Assembly: GCF_963678635.1 (NCBI RefSeq)
Contig: NW_026970751.1
Coordinates: forward strand, 20,229-84,228
Length of the DNA stretch: 64,000 nucleotides
Direction: 5' to 3'
Origin: Symsagittifera roscoffensis
Lineage: Eukaryota > Xenacoelomorpha > Acoela > Convolutidae
Below, piece by piece: positions 20,931-32,220 of the stretch. The notes beneath the pieces were generated by a model, which saw nothing but the letters and a program-made list of their open reading frames with translations, searched no databases and had not been told where the DNA came from. The translations under genes and the position numbers were made by a program. Positions within the stretch are counted from its first letter, which is position 1. Every line of letters starts with the position of its first letter.

Positions 20931-21750
20931 CTGAATAAAAATCATTTTATTTTCAATTAACTACCGTCATTTACCTCCTCTCTGAGTTTCAAACTTTTTA
21001 ACTTCAAATTAACTTCTCTCATCTACATCCTCTCTCAACTGTAAATCAATCGTTTTTTTAATTCTGAATCATTTATTCAACTTATTGCTCAAAATGATTT
21101 TCTCTGTGCAAAACAGCAACCTTATGTTCTCGGTAGAATTTTTGCCTGATTTATTACAAATCCAATTTCGAGAACCAGTCTCTGGAGTTTTTTTGGCCCG
21201 AATTGAAATTCCAATCTAAGTCTGGCACATGGTGGAAGTGATGCGCAGGGATTTCAGCGAACATCATATAACGCAAGTAACCATCACAGAGAACCAACTT
21301 GGAGAATTGCAATAGATGGAGGAAGTGACTAAGCATGTGGAAATGAACTACCCCGATATGACTCTAGATATGTAGCTAACCCAGTTGACGATTTCTTCTT
21401 TCTTTGGGAGGAAGCAGGATCAGCTGAAAATCCTATCACAATAGATGAAGATGAAGGCTTCTCGGAAGCAATGAAGTCTCCAGCTCCACAACAACCACTA
21501 CAACATCATCCAGCTCTGCTTTCTATTGAAAACCTCCAGAATTTTTCAGCAGCTCGACTGCTCTTTGATTGAAGTTTTTTGTAAGTAATTGTGTTTGATA
21601 TTTATTTCGTTCTTTGTAAAAAATTAATTTGTTCAAATTCATTTTAATTATGAGAACAGATGAGAAATTCAGGGTAAACCATTAGAAAAAATTAGAATAC
21701 AACCTTATTTAGTGCTCTAAACTTGAACACATGTAAACGAAACTTGATTG
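20931..21750. repeat. Module B, copy 1
   Basis: Module B is about 820 bases long and is repeated at 25,309-26,120. It contains the broken unknown gene described separately. Module B is missing from the middle unit of the array. Confidence 0.85.
21094..21570 (+). pseudogene. Unknown gene remnant in module B, copy 1
   Basis: The open sequence begins at ATG 21,094 (MIFSVQNSNLMFSVEF) and reads through TAA at 21,217-21,219 and TAG at 21,313-21,315, both shared with copy 2. A 4-base deletion near 21,355 then shifts the frame. The encoded pieces (VWHMVEVMRRDFSEHH, TQVTITENQL) match copy 2 closely. I do not recognise the family. It may be an accessory gene of the decayed element next door. Confidence 0.5.
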
Positions 21751-21778
21751 GTTTTTTGCACACACGTTAGGAAAAAAA

Positions 21779-22420
21779 CTAGAAAAAATGCTCAAAAAAA
21801 ATTTAATGAATGGTTTTTTGCATATTGTCGAAAAACCTCAAACACTTTTCGCACCTTGTAGAATAAATTGAAACAATTTTTTTCATTTTCCAGGATAAAA
21901 TTGAAACATTTTTCGCATTTTTTCGAAAAAAAAGGAAACACATATGGCATTTTGTGGAAAAAATTGAAAAAACCTTTGCATTTGTCGAAAAATATAAATA
22001 CATTTTCGCATCTTGTCGAAAACATTGAAACAATTTTCGCATTTTGTCAAAAAAATGAACCATTTTCCGCTTCTAATCAAAAAAACTGACAAACTTTTCG
22101 CATTTTTTGTGAAAATAGAAACAATTTTCGCATTTTGTCGAAAAAATGAACCATTTTTCGCGTCTAGTCAAAAAAATTGAAAAATTTTTTCGCTTTTTTC
22201 GTAAAAAATAGCAACAAATTTTGCATTTTATATAAGATTTGAATCATTTTTTGCAACATGTTAAAATTTTGAAATGTTTTTTGCAGCTTCTTGAAAATAC
22301 GAAGAAAGCTTTGCATCTTTTTTACAATTTGAAGAGAATTTTTTCCAAATTCCTTAATAGCGGCGAAACTTTTCTCTTTTTCCTTACAGTTTTCGGTAAT
22401 TTCGTAAACATATGAGAGGA
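21779..22420. repeat. Module C, copy 1: ~30-bp minisatellite
   Basis: About twenty units of roughly 30 bases have a core of TTTTCGCATTTTGTCGAAAA followed by an A-rich half. Because the period is near 30, the minus strand stays open for long stretches and gives Phe/Lys/Cys-rich repetitive peptides, which are not genes. Copies 2 and 3 lie at 23,432 and 26,160. Confidence 0.85.
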
Positions 22421-22661
22421 GATAAATAAATTATTAAAAGTTAAGCCAATATTTGTGTGGAAGCTAGTTTCTGGTTAAAACATAAAGAATGACGTCTGAA
22501 ACTTTTACATAACAGTCTTTTCTTTGCAAAACTTGGATTTTTTCTGCTTCTTTCTATTTCAAATTTTGATAAACAACGAGATAAACTTGTTGAAAACTTC
22601 GCCAGTTGTTGAAATAATATAAAATTTGTATTTATACCGAGTCTAAAGGCAAACCTACTTG
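22421..22661. repeat. Module D, copy 1
   Basis: This non-coding module contains TTTCTGGTTAAAACATAAAG and ACTTTTACATAACAGTC. It is repeated at 24,040-24,420, where about 130 extra bases are present near the start. Confidence 0.85.
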
Positions 22662-23430
22662 TGATTTAAACTTACTTTGAATTTTTGAGGAAAAAATTTT
22701 TTTTTTCAAGTGTTTATACAAGGTATAGAACAATTGTTTTTAGCGTAAAACAATGACAGAATGAATTTATTTGATTTGCTGTTGCTTATACAAAAGTAAC
22801 CAAATGACGGAAACTTACGCAGTGAAAGTGGAAGAATTTACATTTCGATTTGTATATCGCGTATCAAAGCTTTAAACTGACCGCTGAATTACACCTGACA
22901 AGGAATGAAAATTTATTTATTCTAGAAATTAATCAATAACTCGTACGATAATACATCAAAGACTCTTTTTATCTCCTATCCGATACTCAAATTTGTAAAA
23001 ACTCCCCGGCAATTTCATTATTTCTTCATTTTTGAAGGATTTTCAAAGTTTAAAATCCCGCATGATCTGGTTTGGAGTCAGATCTCTAGAAATTTGCTAT
23101 AAAAAATACATCAATTTTGAGCTATTTTCCCAAACTTACATCAAATTCAAAGAACTAAATTATCTACTCAATAATCATTAAAAATTGTGGAAATGCTATT
23201 TAATCCTTTTTTTTCTTTTCTCAATCATATCGACAATATTTCTTTTTTTTTTACAGCAAACAACTTTTGGTCATTTCTTTTAGCGATTGCTTTTGTGTAT
23301 TTTTAAACCTATTTAGACGTTGTAAGTCATTAAAAGGTAAAACTTCGTCTGAATGGATACGACAACAAGAACAAAAAAGAACATTTTCGTGATTGGAAAC
23401 GACAATGTGTAAAAAGTACACAAAATGGAA
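22662..23430. repeat. Module A, copy 2
   Basis: This copy is collinear with module A at 20,041, with small indels. It runs directly into module C because module B is absent in this unit. Confidence 0.85.
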
Positions 23431-23431
23431 A

Positions 23432-24039
23432 AATTCTAGAAAAAAATTTTAAAAAAAATATTTTGAATGGTTTTTTGCATATTGTCGAAAAACCTCAAAC
23501 ACTTTTCGCACTTTGTAGAAAAAATGAAACTCTTTTTTCTTTTTTTAGGAAAAAATTGAAACACTTTTCTTATTTTGACGAATAAATTGAAACATTTTTT
23601 GCATTTTGTCGAAAAAAAAAAGGAAACAGTTTAGCATTTTGTAGAAAAAATTGAAAAAATTTTTGCATTTGTCTAATAATATAAATCAATTTTCGCATCT
23701 TGACGAAAATATTGAAACAATTTTTGCATTTGGTCGGAAAAAATTTAAAAATACTTTTCTCATCTTGTCAAAAAAAAATAGAAACAATTTTCGCATTTTA
23801 TCGAAAAAATGAACCACTTTATTTCAACATTTTTTCGCATTTTTTGTAAGAATAGAAGCAAATTTTGCATTTTATATAAGAATTGAATCATTTTTTGCAA
23901 CATGTTAAAAATTTGAAACGTTTTTTGCAGCTTTTTGAAAATAAGAAGAAAACATTGCATCTTTTTTACAATTTGTAGAGATTTTTTTTACAGTTTTTGG
24001 TAATTTTTACAGTTGTTGGTAATTTCGTAAGCATATGAG
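23432..24039. repeat. Module C, copy 2: ~30-bp minisatellite
   Basis: The same unit type and starting phrase (TTTTTTGCATATTGTCGAAA) as copy 1. Internal unit number and sequence have drifted. Confidence 0.85.
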
Positions 24040-24420
24040 AGGAGATAAATAAATTATTAAGAGTTTTTTATTCTTTCAAAAGAAAATTGACTTGATCACT
24101 AGTTACAAATCCATAACCATCAATAAAGCATAAATCACTTTTAACAAATCTTTTTCGTTTTTTGAGTTTTGTACTTAACGAACTCTTTCCAGAAATGCTA
24201 AACCAATAGTTTGCGTGGAAGCCAGTTTCTGGTTAAAACATAAAGAATGACGTCTGAAACTTTTACATAACAGTCTTTTCTTTGCAAAACTTGGATTTTT
24301 TCTGCTTCTTTCTATTTCAAATTTTGATAAACAACGCGATAAACTTGTTGAAAACTTCGCCAGTTGTTGAAAAAATATAAAATTTGTATTTATATAGAGT
24401 CTAAAGGCAAACCTACTTGT
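24040..24420. repeat. Module D, copy 2, with ~130-bp indel
   Basis: This copy matches module D at 22,421. About 130 bases from near 24,065 to 24,195 (beginning TTTTTTATTCTTTC) have no counterpart in copy 1, so one copy gained or the other lost them. Confidence 0.75.
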
Positions 24421-25308
24421 GATTTGAATTTACTTTGAACGTTTGATGAATTTTTTTTTTCAAGTGCTTATACAATGTATAGAACAATTATTTTTAGCGT
24501 AAAACAATTTCAGAATGAATTTAATTGATTTGCTGTCGCTTAAACAAAAGTAACCAATTGACGGAAACATACGCAGTGAAAGTGAAAGAGTTTACATTTT
24601 GATTTGTATATCGCGTATCAAAGCTCTAAACTTACCGCTGAACCACGCCTGACTAGGAAATAAATTTAAATTGTTCTAGAAAATTTGAAAATAATCAATA
24701 ACTCCTACGATAATACGTCAAAGAACCTTTTTATCCCCTACCCGATACCCAAATTTGTAAAAACTCCCCTGCAAATTCTTTATTTCTTCATTTCTTTAGG
24801 GATTTTCAAAGTTTAAAATCCCGTATGATCAGGTTTGGAGCCAGATCTCTAGAAATTAGCAATAAAAAATACATCAATTTTGAATCTTCCCAAATTTACA
24901 TCAAAGTCAAGGAATTTGATTATCTACCCAAAAATTCCTAAAAATTGTGGAAATGGTACTTGTTCTAATTTTCTTCTTTTTGTCATTCATATCGGCCTTG
25001 TTTCCTTTTGTTACAGCAAATACAGCGATTGCATTTGTGTTTTTTTATTTATTTGGAAGTTTTTAGTTATTAAAAGGTAAAATTTAGTCTGGATGGATAC
25101 GACAACTAGAATAAAAATGAACATTTTCGTAATTGGAAGCGACAAGGTGTAAAAAATAGTTAAAATGTATCCAATTTGAGACAACTTTTAAATAAAAACT
25201 TCATTAAAGGAAGCTGAAATCTGATTGGATACGACCTCAATCCAATTAAGGAAAATCAATTCTGATTCGTTATGCCAAGACATTCGAGTTGAAGGTACCC
25301 TTCACTCT
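24421..25308. repeat. Module A, copy 3
   Basis: This is the third collinear copy of module A. It is followed, as in copy 1, by module B. Confidence 0.85.
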
Positions 25309-26120
25309 TAAATAAAAATCATTTTATTTTCAATTAACTACCATCATTTACCTCTTCTCTGAGTTTTAAATACTTTAACTTCAAATTAACTTCTATCACT
25401 TACCTCCTCTCTCAACTGTAAATCAATCGTTTTTTTTTTAATTCTGTATCGTTTATTCAACTTATTGCTCAAAATGATTTTCTCTGTGCAAAACAGCAAC
25501 CTTATGTTCTCGGTAGAATTTCTGCCTGATTTACTACAAATCCAAGCGCGAGAACCAGTCTCTGGAGTTTTTTTGGCCCGAATGGAAATTCCAAATTAAG
25601 TCTGGCACATGGTGGAAGTGATGCGCAGGGATTTTAGTGAGCATCATAAAACGCAAGTAACCATCACAGAGAACCAACTTTGAGAATTGCAATAGATGGA
25701 GGAAGTGGCTGAGCATGTGGAAATTTACTACCCCGACAGTCCTGACTCTAGATATGTAGCTCAACCAGTCGACGATTTCCTCTTTCTTTTGGAGGAAGCA
25801 GGATCAGCTGAAAACCCCATCACATTAGATGAAGATGAGGGCTTCTCAGAAACAATGAAGTCTCCAGCTCCACAACAACCACTACAACATCGTCCAGCGC
25901 TGCGCTCTTTTGAGAACCTCCAGAATTTTTCAGCAGCTCGATAGCTCTTTGATTGAATATTTTTGTAAATAATTAAGTTTGATATATATAATTCGTTCTT
26001 TGTAAATAACTAATTTGTTCAATTTCATTTAATTATGAGAACAAATGAGAAGTGTAGGGTAAACTATTACCAAATAATTAGAATACAACCTTAACTAGTG
26101 CTCCAAAATTGCACACACGT
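25309..26120. repeat. Module B, copy 2
   Basis: This is the better-preserved copy of module B and includes the longer of the two open remnants. It ends in ATTAGAATACAACCTTA, like copy 1. Confidence 0.85.
25474..25944 (+). pseudogene. Unknown gene remnant in module B, copy 2
   Basis: One frame runs from ATG 25,474 to TAG 25,944, interrupted by TAA 25,597-25,599, TGA 25,681-25,683 and TAG 25,693-25,695. The first and third stops are also in copy 1. The second is not. The part after the last internal stop encodes 82 residues, acidic in the middle (AGSAENPITLDEDEG) and Pro/Gln-rich later (SPAPQQPLQHRP). No family is recognised. Shared stops mean the gene was already dead when the module was duplicated, unless stops are recoded. 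Confidence 0.5.
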
Positions 26121-26159
26121 TAAGAAAATTGACTTTTTTTGCACACACATTAGGAAAAA

Positions 26160-26430
26160 CACAAGAAAAATTGTTCACGAAATTAAAATATTTGATGGTT
26201 TTTGCATATTGTCGATAAATCTCAAATCTTTTTGCACTTTGAAGAAAAAAGTGAAACACTTTTTTCATTTTCTAGGAAAATAGTGAATCAAGTTTCTTAT
26301 TTTGTCGAAAAAATTGAAACACTTTTCGCGTTTTGTCGAAAAAAGGGAAACACTTTTTGCTTTTTGTAGAAAAAATTGAATAAGATTTGCATTTTTTTGA
26401 AATATATAAATCAATTTTTGCATCAAATAA
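26160..26430. repeat. Module C, copy 3, truncated
   Basis: Short version of the ~30-bp minisatellite. After it the collinear array ends. The 26,431-26,688 stretch shows nothing I can identify. Confidence 0.75.
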
Positions 26431-26688
26431 CAGTACGATTTGTGGGTAGAGACACAAAAATTATGGGTTTCTATAAATTTTTCGTAAAAATCACTGGAAA
26501 CGGAAATAAATAGCGATTTCTGACGATAATCTGAAAGAAAGCTGGCAAAAGCTTGACACTTAGGAGAGGCTATCTTGAACAATGAATTTTGCTTAAAAAT
26601 TTTGATTTATATAGGAACACTAACACCTACACAATTCCATATTTGGAAAGGTCACACAGAAATTCCATCTATAGTTCTTTTTCTTTTT

Positions 26689-27098
26689 ATGATATTTGAA
26701 TGACTCATATTGTATACTTCCATTTTAACTTGTTTTCAAAATCATTTCCCTCAATGCTCCTCATCTGATCAATTTGCTTATCAAAAATGTACTAAAGAAA
26801 AGAAACTAGTCCCAATTGTTTTGAATTCTCTAAAAATCAAACAAGAATTGGGAGATTGGCTTGCTCCCAAAAAACCTACAAATGCAAAATTTAATTTTAA
26901 CCCTGCTTTCAACTATTCAAAAAAAATGAGTTTGGACAACTAAAAAAAACAGCAAGTCTATAGTTGTGAAAAAAAGGAGATGTAATCTCTGCAAACATAA
27001 ATGCTATTAATCACGATGCTGAAAACCATGGACTTGTTCCTATATTGTTGAAAACAAGTTAAATTGGAAGTACACAATATGAGTCATTCAAATATCAT
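26689..27098. mobile_element. 410-bp MITE with 51-bp terminal inverted repeats
   Basis: The left end (26,689-26,739) and the right end (27,048-27,098) are inverted copies with only about three differences. Both begin ATGATATTTGAATGACTCAT. No clear target-site duplication is visible. A 77-residue open frame inside is not recognised and is probably chance. Confidence 0.8.
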
Positions 27099-27690
27099 TC
27101 AAATATCAACTGTAACAAAGTGTATGACATAGCAACTTACAATAGGAGACATGTTTGTGTCAGAAACAAGAAGTACAGTGTTAACAAACCTTTTGTATTT
27201 GAATTCGACTCTTCCTTGCAAATGAGAACGAAGCAATGAAAGAAGTTGCCTATTTTAACTGTATTTTGAATGAATTCAAAGAATTGTCCAAAAATTTGGG
27301 TGACCGTATGTTTGTTGAGAATTGTACTGCACAAAAATTTCTGTTTTTTGTCTTGTAATTAAAAAAATTTAATCTTCAAAATCTACTTTCATTTAGTATT
27401 CGTATTGAAAAGTATGAGTCGGAATATTGGTTTTGTCAAGAAATTTACTCTTGAAACTTCACAAACAAAGTGGAACTTTTTGATTTTGTTTCGCAAGAAA
27501 CGTCCCAAAACATTTTCTCTAGTTGTTATTCAACCACAAAATTTACCAAACTTGCAGAATGTGGACGTAGACTCACAATTATCTCAATTTTAGTGGACTC
27601 TGCATAATGGTAGAAGAAAAACTTACATAGGATACAGATCCGATTGACTATAATTTAATTTGTTTTTTTTTATTCAAAAAAAAGGCAACA
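27099..27690. other. Intergenic DNA, no gene seen
   Basis: This is AT-rich sequence with short open frames of no recognisable family and A/T homopolymers toward its right end. Confidence 0.4.
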
Positions 27691-28091
27691 ATGAAATATT
27701 ATGGAAATTCAAAAAATTCGAAATGGTATTAATTTTTTTTAATTCAAAAAAAAAAATTCAAAAAAAAGGATTTTAATTCAAGGTTGAGTGAAATTTTTCC
27801 AACTCTGTGTTAGCAATGCTTGCTTACTTAAGTCCTAATTTTTTGTTCTAAAGTTTCCTAATGGAAAAATGTTGTCCGAAACGTGAGACACGCTGAATTA
27901 TTTTGCATACGGCACTTATTTGCGGGCTGAGCGGCTCCGCATTGGATCGTGTCCATCTGTGAAAGTTTCCGATTCATTTGTGAAGTGTGGAAAGATTAAT
28001 GGCTGGTTTTTAAAGTTTGCAAATCTCGGGCATTAAAGCTTTTGAATGGGAAGATCTGCTACTGATAAAGAAGGAACCTCAGAAGTAGTTG
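27691..28091 (+). pseudogene. Truncated gamma-glutamylcyclotransferase pseudogene
   Basis: This segment matches 32,468-32,830, including non-coding DNA upstream of the gene (ATGAAATATTATGGAAATTC). It therefore arose by DNA duplication, not from an mRNA. The start ATG has become ACG at 27,881-27,883, a TAA replaces the Glu codon in the position of GHES, and several indels are present. Similarity stops at about 28,091, after roughly the first 70 codons. What follows is unrelated. It cannot make the enzyme. Confidence 0.85.
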
Positions 28092-28469
28092 ACACACATC
28101 AGGGTAATCCCGAGGCTCCGCCGTTTTTTGGTGAAACAATATAGGTGCTAGTAAAAAAAAGATTGAATCCAAAATAAACGTTTGGTACTAGATGACGGAA
28201 ACCTAGCCGACGACTACAAGATAGTGCTCCGAGACCTCAAAAACATACTGAAATCAGAAAAAGAGTATGTTTAAGCTTAAACTCACTCGAAGCGAGAGAA
28301 ACAGTAGAGAGCATTAGTCAAGTCCATTTCAAGTGCAATGAAATATGGTTAATTAAGAAAGGTTGTTTAACAATTGGTGCATCTCTTGCCTTTATATTAG
28401 CATATTTTTGGCTGAAGCAGTACAAAACTGCACTATCGAGGGATATTCCCGAAATAATTATGCCTGAAA
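28092..28469. other. Unassigned DNA, possibly retroelement 5' part
   Basis: It lies between the pseudogene break and the Penelope-like fragment. Short open pieces occur (for example VRCGDISD-like sequence begins just after it) but I recognise no domain here. It may be the start of the same retroelement. Confidence 0.3.
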
Positions 28470-29425
28470 AGTCCTAATGGAATATGTCCCGAGTGCAACA
28501 AGCAGGTCACCTACAAGTCAAAAGGTGTAGAATGTGAATGCTGTTTGAACTGGTATCACGTACAATGCGGTGATATATCAGATGATTTTTATCGAAATAA
28601 AAATGAAACCGCCTTACTATAGAAAAGGCATCGCAATAAGGAAGAAAAATAGGTCATTGCAAAAAACTAGCTTTTTTCACCGCTACGTGGACGATAGAGT
28701 GAGAACAGTGAAGGGTGATCCTGAAGAGGTGCTACGGGCAGCAGAGTTACTACATCCAAATTTACAGTTCATAATAGAGAAACCAAACACATCTGGGAAA
28801 TTGGCATTTTTTGGATTTACAAATTAGTGTTGACAAAACAGGAAAAAAAACTGTGAATGGTATCAGAAACCAACAGATACAGTTACCATACTAAATTTTA
28901 AATGTTGCGCCCTCCTTCAGTACAAGAGAAGTGTCATTGAAGGAACTGTTCACCGGGTTTTCCTCAGTACGTACAAATGGAAAGATTATGATAAAGCGAA
29001 GGAAATCAACCGTAAACAGTGGTTGGATAACCAAAATCCGGAAAGTTGGTCATCGCGGGTTGCATCGCAAAACTTTGAAAAGATAATCAGGGAGGGCAAA
29101 AACAAAAAGAAGATGGCTGAGAAAAGAAAGTTCTGTGATGATTGCAACAATTCACCACATCTTGATGGTTCAATGTCGGGGGAATCACACACAAGAATTA
29201 GAAAAAAAAAGTGCGCGATAACACCATTGCCCAGATAATACTCACGACGAGGAAAATGAAAAATTGTATGCCCTCTTTAAAATCCTCCTTTTCCTGTGAA
29301 CTGAAATCAAAAGTGTGTACAGACTTCAATGTTGTAGGTGCAAATCCATCTATGTTGGCCAGAAGCTCCGATATATTACCACAAGGATTGAGGAACACCG
29401 AAAAGATGATGACCCATTTTTCAGC
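28470..29425 (+). pseudogene. Penelope-like element remnant: PHD finger, RT, GIY-YIG
   Basis: Three recognisable pieces follow each other in shifting frames. At about 28,490-28,590 a PHD-type zinc finger is readable (CPECNKQV, then CECCLNWYHVQCGD). At 28,675-28,830 the reverse transcriptase palm is present with RYVDD at 28,681-28,695, then HPNLQFIIEKPN and KLAFFGF. At 28,870-29,110 downstream conserved text continues (QKPTDTVTILNFKCCALLQYKRS). At about 29,330-29,425 a GIY-YIG-like motif appears (CRCKSIYVGQ, then TTRIEEHRKDDDP). RT followed by GIY-YIG is the hallmark of Penelope-like elements. Much of the RT is missing and frames are broken, so it is dead. Whether the PHD finger belongs to the same element is uncertain. 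Confidence 0.7.
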
Positions 29426-29971
29426 TTTTAAGGCAGTGTGGTAGTGATGGTGGTAAGTCGGAGTTCAATTGAAAGATAATCGACCAGGCCTCCAGCAGCA
29501 TTAAGTTACGTACATTAGAGGCGAAGCTGATTACGAAAGAGTGACCGGCAATTAACATGTGCGACGAGTTTAGACGTAGAGAGCTGACCTTAAGGTTATA
29601 GTTCCAGAATTGAAAAAATTTCGGCTAAAACAAAAGTTATTGAAGTAATTTACATGAAAGTATGAAATGAGCGACAAAAAGAAATTTTAAAAACAAAAAA
29701 GTTGAGAACTCAGAAATTTGTGACTAAATGAATAGAGTTGTTACATAATTGTTGATACAAAATTTTAGTAATTAATGTGATGTTTTGATTGGTTAATTTT
29801 TTTAAAATTTGAAATGATGACATGAATTACACTTTTTACGATCGTTGAACAATTTGTACAGATAGTTAGGTTTTTAAAGCCTGAAGATGCACGAACATAT
29901 GCGAAAACGTTTGTTTGATTTTACAAATTTAACGCATTCTCAGCTGTTTACTTGATGTAGAATTGATGGTG
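29426..29971. other. Intergenic DNA after the Penelope-like remnant
   Basis: No gene is recognised. The first part may be the 3' tail of the retroelement. AACGTTTGTTTGATTTTACA near 29,910 resembles retroelement tails but no boundary is clear. Confidence 0.35.
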
Positions 29972-30348
29972 CTAGGGATCTTAGCAGACCGGTTTCTTAG
30001 CAGACCGGTTTTTTAGCTGTCCGGTTTTTTAGCAGACTCAGAACTATTATAAAGTGTGATAGCTAACTTCAAACGCGGCATTGGAGACTAGCGACCGCTT
30101 GCTCCACTGCGCTTCGATTCAAGATGAGTGTTGTTGTGCGCATAAATCTTTGTTTTACCGCTAATTTAGACTGTTATCTAATTGAAAATGATAGTTTTGT
30201 TTACAAATTGAGAGATAATCGTCTAAATTGAAGAAGCTTGATGAGCTTGTCAATCGATCGTCCATCGCTTTATTATGTTGGTCTGCTAAACGACTCATTT
30301 TTTCACTTTTTATGCTAAATGATTGGTCTGCTAACGATCGGTCCCCAG
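29972..30348. mobile_element. Foldback element with TTAGCAGACC subterminal repeats
   Basis: TTAGCAGACC(GGTTT) and variants occur four times between 29,980 and 30,036. The reverse (GGTCTGCTAA) occurs at about 30,280 and 30,325. The outer ends CTAGGGATC and GATCGGTCCCCAG are imperfect inverted repeats. The layout suggests a small non-autonomous DNA transposon. No target duplication is visible. Confidence 0.5.
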
Positions 30349-32112
30349 AAGTGATACCTGTGCCTTTGAACCTTATTGTCTGTACTTCGAATCTTTTTCT
30401 GTTTTCACGCAAAATTAGGAACCACAAATAATCATCGGACAGGGTCGAGTGTTATATCTCATCAAAGAACCTAGTCGAACGACATTAAAATTTGTTCAAA
30501 AATATTTCCTGGTGTTGAGAAAATTTGGTTCTGATTTTTTGTTTGTTTTTCTTTTGAGCTAGTAAAGCAAACGAGTAACGTTTGTTATATATGAAAGTTG
30601 GAAATTTAGGCTTAAAAACTTGATTTTACCAAAACCGAAACTTGTTTTGGAAGCATCATTTAGCTCTTCTGACTGCAAAATTTAGTAGAACTTTCGACCA
30701 CTCAAAATACAGCCAAATTCGAATTAACATTCAATGCGATTTACTGTTTTTATGTACAGGGGTGGAGATTCTTTAGTAGATACAATAGGAGTGGTGGGGG
30801 GGGGGGTGTGGGGAGATTGTTTAGTAGATCCGAGTTTCGCTCAAAGTCTATAACCACGGCGGGCAATTGCATCCGAAGAGTCGAAATGTTTTATTGGAAA
30901 ATCTGGATGTTCATCGCAGTATTTAAAAATTAGGCTAGCATAATTATCGGATAATCGACGATCTCGCATTTTGAACTTGGTCTGACAAAAAAATAAAGGT
31001 TGTTCGGCTTCAAATGTTGCATGCAAAAAGCGTCGATAAGCACTGATTGCTCATTTTAATTAATTCTGAGTGTCTGAAGTTTTTCCTACTAATTATAGCT
31101 AGTAATTAGTTCAAACCCGTCTCAGGTTATCATTATCTTTTCAAAAAATTCTCGATGCTATTTTTATTCGGTTCCTGGCTTTCGTCCTAAATTCTGTCGG
31201 TTCATTTTCCGTTTTTTGAACACCTTTTTTCATCAGGTAGGGATTTTATTGTTTAAAGCATGGGTTTTGTTTCAATTTAAACAATTTTTACTTCTGAAAC
31301 ACGAATTTGTACATTTACTACGTCTGATTTTTTATTTCATTTTTTTTTGTTTATTTTTTAAATATTCAAAAAGTTTCAGTTTATGTTATATCGACCTAGT
31401 CAACTTGTTTTGCGTTATTTTGTGGGGAAATCTATCTACTTGAGATTATATGTTTAACGTTGGATGGGGCAGAAAAATGTGGCAACTCATGGTAAAGTTT
31501 CATGGAAAAGCTTCAAGTTTATATAATAACATTTATTTATCAACCACCTTGAAGCTCTCAGGTGAAAAGTAATTATCGATAATTGTAATCGAGTTTGTTT
31601 TGTTTATAGTTATTGTAACTATGTGTATCTAATGTTGTTATAATATTTTTATGAACTGATAGGAAAAAAAAACAGAAAACATTTGACATACACTTGTGTA
31701 TTGAAATTAATTTCGATGTGCAATTAAAGTGTTTTTTTTTTTAAGTTTTGTTTTCGGTTCAGCAGGTTTCGACCGAAAGTTTGTCGCATTTGTTGGCTCT
31801 CGGTAAATGATTTCCATTTTTATGGGCTGTTTATGAACTTCATCTGATACAAAATGACGTTTTTGTAACTGTAATTTTCAACTTTTGTCAAATTTTTTTA
31901 TCAAGTAGTTTTTTGCAACAATTTTTCAAGAGTGTTTTTATACTTCTGTGTAACTGTATTTTCTGTTTTTCATTGATTATTTTGTATCACAATGTGTTTT
32001 TTTGCATCGCAAGTGCTGCGAATCTCCGCTTCACCTCTGTGTGTTATTTTGTGTGTTGCAGCGGGATGGGTTGCCAAGGTTTCAAGCTTAATTTTGTTCT
32101 CTCTTAAGCTTT
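30349..32112. other. Intergenic DNA with dispersed repeats, no gene seen
   Basis: A stretch at about 30,410-30,545 resembles CS intron 6 DNA at 42,575-42,700 (shared CACGCAAAAT, then ACAAATAAT, then GAGTGxTATATC). A 13-base G run lies near 30,797 between two copies of TTTAGTAGAT. A copy of the GCTTC-CCTCTGTGTG dispersed motif lies at about 32,005. A minus-strand 61-residue frame at 30,841-31,026 is not recognised. Confidence 0.4.
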
Positions 32113-32220
32113 TGATGATAAAAGTTTTTTAGGTCAGTGTTCAAATTTTTTTTAGCCTAAAAAACTTTCATCGGGTGATAAAAGTTTTTTAGGTCAGTGT
32201 TCAATATTTTTTAGCCTCAT
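32113..32220. repeat. Direct duplication of a ~60-bp hairpin unit
   Basis: GATAAAAGTTTTTTAGGTCA followed by GTGTTCAA occurs twice, 59 bases apart. Between the copies CCTAAAAAACTTT forms a perfect 13-bp stem with AAAGTTTTTTAGG. Confidence 0.8.

Noticed and set aside
21792-22092. Phe/Lys/Cys-rich minus-strand frames
   Set aside because: They are products of the ~30-bp minisatellite period, with overlapping frames open in parallel.
21779-26430. Regular ~30-bp repeats as a CRISPR array
   Set aside because: There are no conserved repeats with unique spacers, units diverge throughout, and the setting is eukaryotic.
26710-26943. 77-residue frame inside the 51-bp-TIR MITE
   Set aside because: No known domain. 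It starts inside the terminal repeat.
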